Below, one piece after another: positions 9,831 through 20,500 of a stretch of 64,000 nucleotides of DNA. Source of the DNA: Brachionus manjavacas (lineage: Eukaryota; Rotifera; Eurotatoria; Ploima; Brachionidae); NCBI GenBank assembly GCA_019054805.1, contig JAHQIY010000011.1:3415001-3479000 (forward strand). Direction: 5' to 3'. Positions within the stretch are counted from its first letter, which is position 1. Every line of letters begins with the position of its first letter. The notes under the pieces are model-generated. The model was not told where the DNA came from. It ran no database searches and saw only the letters and a program-made list of their open reading frames with translations. The position numbers were made by a program, and so were the translations under genes.

Positions 9831-10335
9831 CAGTGCTACTACGATACCTTGAATTCATCATATTTTACGTAAATAGTAGAAATCTAAAAATCGGTATTTA
9901 TCTAATTTTTGAATAAGTAAAAAAATAAAATCTGATTGAATTTTTTGACAAAAATTGACGTAAATTTCGGAAAATTTTTTAAATAAAAGTAAATAATGGT
10001 AAAAAATCAACAAAATTTTTCAATTTTCAATTAAAACAACGTTTTAAAAAAAATGTTTAATTTTTTTAAAAAAATTATGAAAATTACTGTTTTAATATTA
10101 TTTACAAAATAGATTTTATTTTCAAGCCTTTTTTGCGTCTAATAAATAGAGCTGTTTTAAAAAAATTTAAGAATGATACAACAAAAATTTTCGTCAAAAA
10201 ATTCAATCAGATTTTATTTTTTTTTTACTTTTTCAAAAATTGTTTTTCCGAGAAATTTTGGAATTTTTTTTTCACTGAATTTTTAGATTTCCATATTTTA
10301 TGTTAAATATTATTCTAGATTCCGTTGCAGCACTG
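9831..10335. mobile_element. Tc1/mariner-like MITE with long inverted repeats, TA target site
   Basis: The left tip cagtgctactacgatacc and the reverse complement of the right tip (cagtgctgcaacggaatc) match. Each is flanked by TA (9829-9830 and 10336-10337), the target duplication typical of the Tc1/mariner superfamily. The inverted match continues inward through gaaatctaaaaat and taaaatctgattgaattttt, so each arm exceeds 130 bp. The 505-bp element has no transposase frame and would need a transposase supplied in trans. The arms have diverged by many substitutions and indels, so this is an old insertion. Confidence 0.8.
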
Positions 10336-10337
10336 TA

Positions 10338-11378
10338 GATACGTAAAAACATTTCTTTTGTAAACAAAAAATTTTAAAGATTCATAGAAGGCCCTGCTAG
10401 CGCAGTTAGAAGTCATTGCTAGAGAATTATCACAAAAAATTTAAGTCTAATGAGATCAATGATTACCATTCGATAATCAACACTAGAATGAACTTTGTTC
10501 CCAACTAAATAGCAAACAAATAAAATAGTTGATCTGAACAAGTGGTTAATTGAAGTTGTTACTAGAAGAATAACAAGGATAGTTGTTTAATAGTTTATTG
10601 CAATAATATAATATAAATATAATGTAATATCATATAATGTTTTTTAAAGGTTTTTGTTCGTTTCTTATTTATAGCATTGACATATGTATCTCGTTAGAAA
10701 TGATGAATCTTCTAGAATATAATTCCATTCTGATTCTAGAAGTATTGCGAGGCGTGTTAGTTAATAAATTAGTCACGTATTCTTTAAATATGATTTAAAC
10801 ACGAGTTGATCATCAAGTAAGTGAGTGCTTAAAGTGTGGGTAGCAAAGTGAATAAAATAGCTTCAAGAATGTCACAGAGCAATTGAATAAAGTAATGGCT
10901 CCTCAAGCTCAGCACTTTCTGTTGTTATAAAACAAAATAAAAATATGAAGCTTTTCAAAAATATCTGCGAGGCATTTTTCTTCAAGTTTTTACTAGGCTC
11001 ATTGAGAATTTTAAGAATTAAGTAGCTGACAAGCAGTTTCCTTCCGCAACATTTTAAAAATAACATTTAATCAATTAGTTTTAAAAAAATGAATTTATTT
11101 TTTTAAATATTTAAAAATAAAATTACGCTTTCCATATTCATTTTTAACATCCATCTGTGCTAGTAAAATTTTTGATAAACTTTTTTAAATACACTATTTA
11201 TAAATTAAATATGTAACATAAATTCCGGGGGACTTATTTTGCTAAAATAATAACTTGAAAATAAAAACAAAGAAAAAACAAATTAGACTTGAACTGGATG
11301 CATTTTCGACTATTTGTTCGAATGATGCTTAAATGAGAAAAAATGACCATGAAAAAAATTTAGAAAAAAAAATTTATT
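10338..11378. other. Region downstream of the receptor gene; a possible 3' exon, no firm gene
   Basis: Two weak signals stand out. At 10388-10480 there is a tRNA A-box-like string (tagcgcagttag) with a distant ttcga, which cannot be folded into a full tRNA. On the minus strand a pyrimidine-rich stretch ending in aacaacag at 10919 could be a splice acceptor, followed by up to 47 nt of open sequence to a stop at 10872 in one frame. That could be a last exon of the receptor gene, but the reading phase does not fit cleanly. The rest is AT-rich. Confidence 0.3.
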
Positions 11379-12297
11379 TCAACTCACTAAATTGTGCAGG
11401 TCGCCAGTTTCACTACACGCAATCGAATGAGGTAAATTAGTCGCGTCATTTGAGCAAATACTTTCGTCCGGAGTCTTGACTTGATATGAATCGTTTTCAC
11501 GAGTAATGGCTTTGGAAAATTGGTTGGAGAATCGGCGGTGTTTTTTGCCGCCGCGTCGCTTGGTGTGCAAATGCGGATTGTCTTTTTTGACCGACTTTGT
11601 CTTAAACACATGCAGTTGGGTGTACAGACGCTTGAGCTCACTCTTGATCTCTTCAGGCTCTATTTCGCCAAAGTTAACGTCTCCATTGTCATAATCGGAC
11701 TTGCCGAACATGCCTATTTGGAATCTGATCGAGTCCGGGTGATCGTTGCCGTCTATTGTTGAAAGCCTTGAGCTGCGGCAATATTCGTCCGAATTGGGCC
11801 GGACCAGCAAAAGCAATTTGGTCAAAAATATAAACAAGATCATTATGGTCACAGTTGCATGACACCGAATAAAGTAAAGAATTAAAATTGTGTCCGGATG
11901 GATGGAACTAAAAATAGAATGCTTTATGATGTGTAACAAGGTTGATATGATGCCTTCGCAATAGATCACTAGTGATATGAATTTGCGCTCGTTGTACTCG
12001 GATGGTGCCGTCCGAGTACAATAAAGCAAATAGTAGCCCACACAAATGAACAAAAATTCGGCTATTTCGATAAAGTAGTCCCACCACTTTATCTTGCATA
12101 TTGGATACTGGACAAATCCTTTGAGGGAAGTGTTGGTGACTAGCGAAAATCCCTCGCTGGCATAGTCCAAGTCGACTAGAGTCCATGCAGTCAAATATCC
12201 GAAAACACAAACAACAATAAAAAATAGAATTCTAAGTATGTCTTTGTCTTTTAAATGGACCACGTGAGCTTTACGCGACTGAAACTCTATCAAAATT
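11379..12297 (-). CDS. GPR158: GPR158/GPR179-like class C orphan receptor, exon with TM4-TM7 and tail
   Basis: An acceptor (ttttttaag) on the minus strand opens this exon at 12297. The first base completes an Arg codon split by the intron. The reading continues ILIEFQSRKAHVV, then TM4 (about ILRILFFIVVCVFGYLTAW), an extracellular loop, WWDYFIEIAEFLF entering TM5, RTAPSEYNE in intracellular loop 3, TM6, and TM7 containing YFIRCHATVT. All of these match the GPR158/GPR179 pattern in order. After TM7 comes EPEEIKSELKRLYTQL, the conserved juxtamembrane helix of this family, then a basic NPHLHTKRRGGKKHRRF segment. The family is known for a glycine-binding extracellular Cache domain and for recruiting RGS7-Gbeta5 rather than ordinary G proteins. 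A stop follows at 11379, but the sequence just before it, TTA|GTGAGT (exon end 11388), is a strong splice donor, so the tail may continue in further exons. The same gene's upstream exon is 14021-15346. Confidence 0.85.
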
Positions 12298-14020
12298 CTT
12301 AAAAAAGATTTTTCGGTGAATTTTCAACAAAAAAAATATTGGGTCATAGCGATTATGGGAACAATTGATCACCAAAAATTGTGATCTTTTTATGTTCACA
12401 AAAAAATGATCACACATAATGTTTACATTTTTTTGAAATAAAAAAATTAAAATTTCATAATTTTTTTATTATTTTGATTTTTGAATCCAAAATTGCATGC
12501 TCTAATGTTTAAGAGGTATTGAATTGCACATTGCAAAAATGCACCAAAAGTAAGACTTTTTTTTTAAATTATATTATTTAGACTTTGGTTTCGATGAATT
12601 TTATTATTTGATCACATTTTTCTATTGATCACAAAATAAAAATTTTCTACATTTTTTTCCTTTAGAAAATTATCCCATTTTTTGGTGATCAATTGTTCAC
12701 ATAATCGTTATGACCCCAAAATTTATTACTTATAAAGGCGCAAATTTAAAATTCCATATATAACAGTGAAACCAATTTCTCTGAACCAAGGTATTGCCAG
12801 ACATAAATTTGTAGTTGGCTCAAAATGTTGCAGAACAAGCTAAATGATAAAAAAATTATTTAGTATTTTTTATCAAGTATAAACTAAAAGATCTTTATGT
12901 CACAAATAAACTTCCTAAAACCCTAGACCGACCTTGATAGTAAAAAACTGAATTCTTTCAAAGAATAGAAGCATCTTTGGCAATGTGAAATTTTAGTACA
13001 AAAATTACAGTAAAAAAAGTAAAAACTTTATACTTATAATTAATTGCAAATTTTAATAAAATATTTTTTGATGGTGTGCATTTTACAGAAATTGCAGAGT
13101 TTTTGTAGAGCTTAGAATTTTTTTACAATGCCACATTTTTTCGATATTCAATGTTATGGAGTTAATTTTAGACGGAATTTTTTTAAATTACGCTAAAATA
13201 ATTAAATAAAAGTATAAATTCAAAAAAAAATTTTCAAAAACTTTGTATTTAAAAGAAAAAATTGTTTTAAATTTTATTCGATTGAAAAAAATGAATTTAA
13301 AATATCTCAGTATCTCAGAAAGCTCCATATTAAATTGGGTTAATCGTAGAAAATCATTTTTTTGCGTTTGAATTTTTTATCTTTTTTAAATTTCATTTTT
13401 AAGAATGTCTTTTTTAATATATTTTTTGTCAATTAAACTAAAGGATCTAGAAAAAATTTAAAAATGTGTAAAGAATAAAACAATTAGTGTCTTTTAACAA
13501 AAAACTTGTTAATTTTTAATTTCTATTGTCATTTTAATCAATTTGATATCAATTGGTAAATGCAATTTTTTTTTAATTTTAATGCATTATTTATTTTTGA
13601 GGTTTTTATTAATAAAATTAGGAAAAGAGCTAAAAAATTTAGGATTACCGAACTAAATTTCTCCTTGAAAAATACATTTACTTTCTAATATATTTGTTTC
13701 AACTCAAAAATTTAAAAATTTTAAATAATAATGCTTTTGAGTACGTAGACTGTTGTAAATTAAACGAAACAAAAATTTATATATTTTTTTTGGTCTTTTG
13801 ATCGTTTCTTTTATTTTTATTCTTAATTTTTTCATCTTTCCTTTTCTGATTTCTAATTTTTGTAAACTTTAATTTTTACTTCTCCACAATGGAGGTTAAT
13901 TTTTTGATACAAATAAAATTACTTTGAATTCTTGATTCAAGTTGAAAAAAATCATGGTATCCCTGACCAAGGGAACAGCTAGGATTTGAACGGAATAAAA
14001 AATTCAAAAATAAAAATTAC
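12298..14020 (-). other. Receptor intron region; expected TM3 exon not found
   Basis: The donor at 14020 (TCG|GTAATTTT) and the acceptor at 12298 bound 1,723 bp. The two flanking coding blocks skip TM3 and its adjoining loops, roughly 30-45 residues, which family members have between TM2 and the RKAH-containing loop. I looked on the minus strand for a phase-0 start ending in two bases before a GT that would encode a conserved Trp-Arg / Tyr-Gly / Leu-Lys-x-Tyr-Arg pattern and found none. The stretch is AT-rich and contains an inverted-repeat element at 12341-12716. Confidence 0.55.
12341..12716. mobile_element. MITE-like element inside the receptor intron
   Basis: The left end gggtcatagcgattatgg, continuing into gaacaattgatcaccaaaaa, is the near-perfect reverse complement of the right end ...tttttggtgatcaattgttc, then acataatcgttatgaccc. 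The inverted repeats are about 40 bp with roughly two mismatches. The 376-bp interior is AT-rich, has further gatcac half-palindromes and no coding capacity. The well-preserved ends suggest a younger insertion than the element at 9831. A target-site duplication is not clear. The element starts about 43 bp upstream (in gene direction) of the TM4-7 exon. Confidence 0.75.
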
Positions 14021-15346
14021 CGATGAATACAGAAGAAACGCTCCGAATAGTAGAATTTCCAACAAGACCCACATTGAATGCTTTATAATTTTGTTGTGTC
14101 TGGAATAAAAGACCAAAATTGCCAGTGAAATGGTGATTAGAACGAAAACGATTTGAACTGTCAAGATCGTGTACCTTAAGGGCATGTTGTATTTTCGGCA
14201 GTGCCAAAACAAGTTGCTTTGCACCGAGTAAAATTTTAGATAGGAGTCTAGATCAGAGTTTTTTGTCTTAGGCCCGATCGAGTCCATCAGCTTTTCTTCA
14301 TGCGAACAACAGTCCACATCAGAACAAGGAAGACAATTAAACTGAGTGAGATAGGAATTGTTTTGCTGATTTTTCATTTTCCAGTACAGCTCTTCCATTA
14401 GAGAGCCGTTGAAAAAATTCCCCCTTATTTGATTATTAATGAAGCCTTTTTGACAGTGGCACTCGTAATTTCCTGAACTGAATTGGTTTGTTGGCGTGTA
14501 CACACAATCCGAATAGGGCTTACACTTGTGTGTATTTTTAAAGATGGGATCACCATCAGGACACTGGTTGACGTTCAATTTGGACACCAACAGCTTGATC
14601 AATATTGAGCCTCTGAAGTTTTTCTCGCTGTCGAAGACAGGCAGTGTGTGCAACAGGACCCAGTCTGACTTTGAATTTTTGCATTCATAAATAGGACCGC
14701 AAAAAAGCCTAGAGCTAAAGTTTCTGTTCTCGTAAAGCTTATCCAAATAGGTCTTATAATCGCTATTTGAATCGGCCCAAAGCTTGTATTCTGAATACAA
14801 TTTCTTGAGATTTTGGTACCAGTAATTGCAGTCTGTGTGCTCATCGATTTCATTAGTGTTTTCCAAGATGTACGGGCTCTTGGAATTGAAGTTGGATTTG
14901 AAGTTTAGGGAATAGCACGATCTCTCAATGACGCTCAAATTTCCCTCTCTACTTACGTATATACACTCATTTTCGGCAGCTAGTCCGTAGCCGATAAGGA
15001 AAGCATCATTTTGATCGATCATAAAGTGACTCAGTGTGGACATGAATGTAAGATCGAAGTTGGATGATTCAGACAAAGACAAGTACTGATTAACAATGTT
15101 GGCCAGTTGTACTGCCTTCTCTATCTGTTCTTTGAACTTAAACGACCAAAAAGATCCGAGATCTATGCTCAGCTTTTGTAAATTATTTCCGCATGATTTG
15201 ATTGATTCTACATGGTACCATAGGGTCATTAGCTTGTCTACGAGTTCTGTTTGTGCGTGATCAACAGCTTTGGTGGTCGACTTTGCATTGGTGAGGAGCA
15301 GTTTTGTGAATAAGAATAAAAAAATTAATTGTGTATAATTTTTCAT
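14021..15346 (-). CDS. GPR158: GPR158/GPR179-like class C orphan receptor, first coding exon (ectodomain, TM1-TM2)
   Basis: This exon encodes 442 residues in phase 0 before a GTAATT donor at 14020. Reading through that donor would add 13 residues to a stop at 13979. Residues 1-21 are a signal peptide. Residues about 40-265 form a large extracellular region with paired cysteines and N-glycosylation sequons, in the place of the Cache domain of GPR158. Residues about 268-320 are a Cys-rich EGF-like block (CPDGDP, YECHCQKGF), followed by CLPCSDVDCC before the membrane. TM1 is about 392-414 (YTILTVQIVFVLITISLAIL) and TM2 about 428-442 (LLEILLFGAFLLYSS), where LLEI-x-LFG is typical of this receptor family. 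The ATG at 15346 has an in-frame stop just upstream, and a possible 5' UTR splice acceptor (tttttttcctag) ends about 15393. The product should sit in the plasma membrane. The downstream exon is 11379-12297, and the TM3 exon between them is missing from view. Confidence 0.83.
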
Positions 15347-16947
15347 TATTTCATCTCAGTCGGATTCGCTGTCTATTTCATAATTGAACTTGATCTAGGA
15401 AAAAAATAGAAATTTTTTCTCAGTAGTACTTTATTATTGGTATCAAATTTCTATCAGAATAAAATAATTATTTGAGGAAATAAAAGTCTTTTAAAAACAG
15501 CTTTTTTTTCCTAATTAAACAAATTAAGTTTTTTTAAGTGAAACAAAAATCAACAAATTTAAATGATTTTGTAGTCAAGTAAAATATTTTAAAAATTCTA
15601 AAAACTACAAGGGCTAAAAACGGGGTGTACCACTAAGGTTTAAATTAAAATCACGTAAAATACACTTATAAATCCAAATACTTGATAAAAGCTTATAATG
15701 TTATATTTTTTATTAAGAAAAAAACATGATTGCTGTGTTTTTATGGATTTTTATTTTTGATGGAAAAAAACAATCAAACTATTAATTAAATTTTTTAAAT
15801 TTATTTTTTTTTATTTGCGGTTGTCCGAAATTGCAAATAGGTAAAATTTTATTTTTTTTTGGATGCACTATTTCCAGTAGTGACCTTTACGCAAAGCAGT
15901 GTCTTTTGATTAAGATCAGATTTTAACCTGAAATCAAAACATATTTAAAGAAGTTAATTTTTTTAAATAAGTGAGTAATAAGAATTAAATTGTTTGAATT
16001 AATTTCGAAAATTTTTCAAATCAAGAAATTAAAAAAAATTTGTTTTTTTGATTTTTTCTGATTTTCAAATCCGAAGGAAAATAAAAAAAAATATTTTTTA
16101 GAATTTAAAATTATGGATTACTCATTAACTGCTATTAACTGCTATCAAGTATTTAATATCAAATTCTAGCTAAAGATGTAAGTTTTCGAATCGTATGCTA
16201 AATGTTAAAACTTATTTGCAAATTATGTGAAATTTTAACTATTTTTGAACACCTGTTATAAAATTAAAAATTAAAATCTAAAAATTGTTTTTCCATAATC
16301 CTTTTAAATCTAATTTTTCGATATTCATTTTTGTGCCCGGAAATATTTGGTGGTAATTAATTATTTTCTTTTGAATGTTGATTTATGCTTAGATATTTGA
16401 ATTTTTTTATCAAAAATCTATTTCTATTTTTAATTTATTTGAAAATAATAAATATTTTGTTTTGAATAAATTAAATCAAAATATTTCATGCCAAATTTAA
16501 TTAAAGATGATTTTAAAATTGTAAAAATATTTTATTAAGCTCAAAATTGATTACTGAATTATCTGTTTCATAGACTTCTAAGCTTTTTGACTTATTAGCT
16601 TACTTGTTTATAGCTAATTTATTAATTTTAATTGCGGAATTAAATTTAAAAAAAAATTTTGATACATAATTGAAAAAGCCATTATTATACAATGAATTTG
16701 TTTATCTTTATTATTTTAACTTAATTAAATAAATTTTAATATATTTCATTTAAATTAGATAAATGAAGTGTTAATTAGTCTTTATGACAAGGGCATCAGT
16801 CTGTTGATTAGCCTTGGAATTTAATTGAAAAACTAACAGTGATTAAAAAAAAACATGTATTTCCTTAATTCAATAACGAAACAAAAAAAAAATTTATAAA
16901 TTATAAAGCGATGTAAAATAAAACTATAAAGTTTTTAAACTATAAAG
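15347..16947. other. AT-rich intergenic DNA upstream of the receptor gene
   Basis: No coding sequence recognised. The receptor promoter should lie near 15400-15700. A slightly GC-richer stretch at 15880-15930 (tccagtagtgacctttacgc) has no recognisable identity. Copy 2 of the dispersed repeat lies at 16762-16829. Confidence 0.45.
16762..16829 (+). repeat. Dispersed repeat, copy 2 (partner at 2235-2300)
   Basis: aatgaagtgttaattagtct...ggcatcagtctgttgattagccttgg aligns to 2235-2300 in direct orientation with mainly transition differences. The family is unknown. Confidence 0.5.
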
Positions 16948-17546
16948 TCTCTCACTCAATTCAAAAAGCCGATTCGAGACTGTTAGTAATTTTAGTTTAT
17001 TAAAAGCCTCATGATGTACGATGTTGGAGGGAGTATCATATTCTATTCTTAAGTTAAAATATGATACTCCCTCCAACATCGTACATCATGAGGCTTTTAA
17101 TAAACTAAAATTACTAACAGTCTCGAATCGGCTTTTTGAATTGAGTGAGAGATATGTTGGGGTAGGACTGAGTCATTCTATTCCATTGGTTGTAAGACTG
17201 GTGAAGGAATACAAAGAAGGTTTCGAATCAAGATATATTGACTACCCAACTCCATTGTGTAATTGCTACCTTACTATTTCTTCTTTTTTTCCTGAAACTT
17301 GAACTATTTAAACATGAGCCACATGTAACAATCTTTTCCAATTTTATATATTCTTAATTTTCATTTATTTAGCTTATTTACTTTTTTTTAATTCTTTTTT
17401 TTTTTTTTTTTTTTTTTATCTTATTTGATTTACTTTAATTTTATTTTTATTTTATTTTTTTAATTTTTAACTTATTCTGAAGGAGCTCTAGCTCGGTACA
17501 GAAAACAAATAAATAAAAATAAATAAATAAATTTTAAACAAATATG
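16933..17546 (+). repeat. Candidate target-site duplication around the snap-back LINE
   Basis: ttttaaactataaag (16933-16947) abuts the left end of the insertion and ttttaaacaaatatg (17532-17546) abuts its 3' tail. The first eight bases are identical and the rest match partly. The left copy also sits inside a local duplication of aaactataaag, so chance cannot be excluded. If real, it shows that the inverted arm was part of the inserted DNA. Confidence 0.4.
16948..17531 (+). mobile_element. 5'-truncated LINE 3' end with perfect 95-bp snap-back inverted repeat
   Basis: Arms 16948-17042 and 17058-17152 are perfect reverse complements over 95 bp with a 15-nt loop. From the right arm onward one frame reads KYDTPSNIVHHEAF, then KLLTVSNRLFELSERYV, HSIPLVVRLVKEY and YPTPLC, ending at TGA 17300-17302. 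The Arg-Leu-x-Glu-Leu ... Tyr, IP-x-x-V-R-L, EY and TPLC pattern is that of LINE-type pol C-termini. A 3' UTR follows with a long poly-T run (about 17396-17417), a less AT-rich segment (gaaggagctctagctcggta, 17480-17499) and an A-rich aaat-repeat tail ending about 17531. Translation of 17021-17060 is only antisense copy and loop and is not real coding. The element is a dead fragment. The snap-back start is discussed in the findings. Confidence 0.72.
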
Positions 17547-20500
17547 AGTACTCGAAAACAATTTTGGATCGATCCAACTGTCCATTTATCAGTGTTTAAA
17601 AAAAAGAAATAATTTTTAGATTAAGGAAATTTAATTTCAATTAGCGTGAGAAGACTTTCAATTTCATTTTTTTGTAATTTTCTATCATAAAATTTCGAAA
17701 TAATTTCTCTCTATAATAAGCAAATATTCTCCTAATATCTTATTATTGTTTATTTGACTTCGTCATTAACAAAAAAAAACCTATTTAACAAGATATTTAT
17801 TTACTTAATAAAAATTTCAGCCTCATAGTCATTAATTTGAAGAATAAAAAACGAAGATCTACAGAAAATAGTGTAGATTAAAAAGATTATATAAAAAGGG
17901 TAAAAATTCCAAATAATTAACAAATTGAAGGCTTAAGTAATAGATTTAAGTAATCAAAATAAAGTAGGAAGTTAAATTTTCATGTAATTAAAACTCAAAT
18001 TTCTTACACGTTAATTCCTTTAACACTTTTTTCAACAACGATATTTCACTTAAAACACTGTAATATAAAAAATCGTATTTAACGTATAATATACATATTT
18101 TTTAAAGTTTTTTGATAAATTTGGTGAAGAAAAGTTGCATTTTTTTAAATTTTATTAATAATAAAACTAAAATATAATTGACTTTTTTGAACATATTTAC
18201 GTCTATAATTTTAGTTATTTTTTTTAAATAGAAAACAAAAATATCAATTGAAAAAAACCGAAGTAAATTTGCCCAAAATAAAAACTTGTTAAATTTTAAG
18301 AAGCTAAAACAGCTTAAGAACAAAAAATTAAATAATTAAAAAAACTCTTGCCATATTAAAATTTCTCTTTAAATTCATTTCGATAAAATTTTAAGATAAA
18401 GATATTTTTTCTAAATACTCATTTTGATTTTTTTGTACTAAATATAATCGTTTTTGTCAATTTTAACCAAAATGTTTTATATTTTAATTTCTTTTACTTA
18501 ATTTCAGTCGAGTAGTCTGATCCGAAATAATTCCGAGCAGACTTCTAATTACCATAACACAGACTGCTATATCTAATTACTTCTTAAATCGTCCATTTTT
18601 AAATTTAGCTTTCCAATCAGTCACTAATGAACAGAAGATAATCACAAAAATCAAAAATTCAAAACTAATTCTAAATATTTTGCATTCGTCCCAAACAAAC
18701 AACTAAACTGGCTTGGTAATTTTTGATTGTTTGATTTGAAAGCAAGATCCTAGAATGAAGTATTCTTAATTTAAATAAAAAGTTATTCCTAACACCATGA
18801 ACACGAGTGCCATCACAGATAGCTTGAACAATTTAACAAATTAGTTTTTATTTAAGCATACTTGATAAATAATACTAGGCTAATTAGCTGAGGCGAAAAA
18901 CACTTATTAGGCGTAAAAGCCTGAATTAAATTACCGAAATAGGAATTAATAACTTAAATAAATTAATAAAAAAGAGTTGAATATTTTTTTTTGAATTTTT
19001 TTATTTTTATGTTTTCGGTGGCTTCATTTAGGATTTTTTTCTTGGTATTTTTGTTTGAGTGTGTATGTGTGTGAGTGCTTGTGTATAATAATTATATTAT
19101 TAAAAATATCGATTATTTCATCAGACTAGAGCCAAGCATAGACGAACACAAGAGAAGCAAAAAAGAAATGGAATAATCTTGATTCTTGCACAGTATTATA
19201 ATATTTTATGCTTTTAAATTGGAGCTCAATGCAAAAAATTGCTAATAATTCGGATTAATATTTAGTCTTTAAGGTCCTACTAATTCCAAGTCTTAAGCTT
19301 GGCTCTTTTTTCTATTTTCGAAGAGTGCTCGAGAATAAACTTTGCTAATGTAATTAAGTGTTTGTGAGAATGCCATGCAAAATGTGAATATTCTTATGTA
19401 GAGGCGTTTCACCTGAGTGATACAGGAGTTGAAGAAATTTTAAAATCTATAGGAATTTTGTTTAGCTGAAAAAGCTCAATCTGATTTAAGTCGCTTTAAA
19501 TAATTTAATTAGTTAACGAGAGCTCAAGTCTTCGAAATAGTGATCTACAAAAATAAAATAGATTAAAGAAATTATTAAATAACATCTTTAAGATTGATAA
19601 TCTTGTTTTTTTTTCAACAAAAAAAAAAGAAAATAATAACTTTCGAGCAAAATAATCCATCTTTTCAAAATTAGATACCCATAATTAATTAGAACTAAAA
19701 TGATTATTATGCAAGGCAGCACTAACAAAAAATTACCATCAAAATGTAACTAAAATTAGTTTCATGCAAAGGGAACTCAAAATTCCGTTTGGTTTCGTTT
19801 TTTTTTGTTGGGATCATGATCGAAGCAAATAAAGCCATTAGCAAGTGTCTGCATTATTTGACAATTAGAGCTTAGAATGGATGGTGGCCTTTGATTCTCT
19901 TTGATTGATACAAAGTTATTTTTCAAAGATCTAAAATTTGTTTTCTTAAGCATTACAAAAATAATCGAATCTAAATAAAAACAAACTCTTAATAAAAAAT
20001 TTTTAATTGTGCATTTAGAAAATTGTTCGACTAGTTCTATGAACTGAATAGAACTAAATCCATCAAAATCTTTTGACTAAACAAAATAGTTCAATTGAAG
20101 AGAATGCACAAAAAAATTAATTTCAAAGAGTTGCCTAATTTATTTAATTTCTTTAAAATTCCATTCATTTATCTGTACTGCTAACAGCGAAAAAAAATCA
20201 ACGAAAATTAATTTGTATTTTGTGCAAATCAAAAGATAGATTAAATAAGGACTTCAAAATAAATGAAAACCTGCTATTCTGTCTTCACTACTACCGAGAA
20301 AAAATTAGCAAAGGATGAACCTTTAAATTATAAAAAAATGAACCACATAGAAAACTAACTAAAAAGAAAAAAAAAACTCAATTTTTGAATTTCTGATAGC
20401 TTATTATTCATTTATTTATTATTAAAAATATAGTTCGGGTGATTACCCTGGCAGTTTGGAATGGATCTTAGTCCTTCCTTTCGTTCAAATGTTTTTAGTT

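Noticed and set aside
11387..12210. Alternative frames at 11387-11641 and 11908-12210 (minus), and 11506-11694 and 11520-11762 (plus)
   Set aside because: They overlap the receptor exon, whose frame matches the GPR158 family along its whole length.
14004..14853. Frames at 14004-14207 and 14599-14853 (minus)
   Set aside because: Shadows of the receptor's first coding exon in another frame.
17021..17060. First 13 codons of the frame 17021-17302
   Set aside because: They lie in the inverted copy and loop of the snap-back, so they are antisense of the LINE and not part of its protein.
18102..18323. 73-codon minus-strand frame rich in Phe, Leu and Lys
   Set aside because: Composition-driven frame without recognisable similarity or gene context.
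19118..19175. Possible isolated exon after ...ttatttcatcag (basic residues TRAKHRRTQEKQKRNG)
   Set aside because: No partner exon, no family resemblance, and the acceptor-like string is common in this composition.
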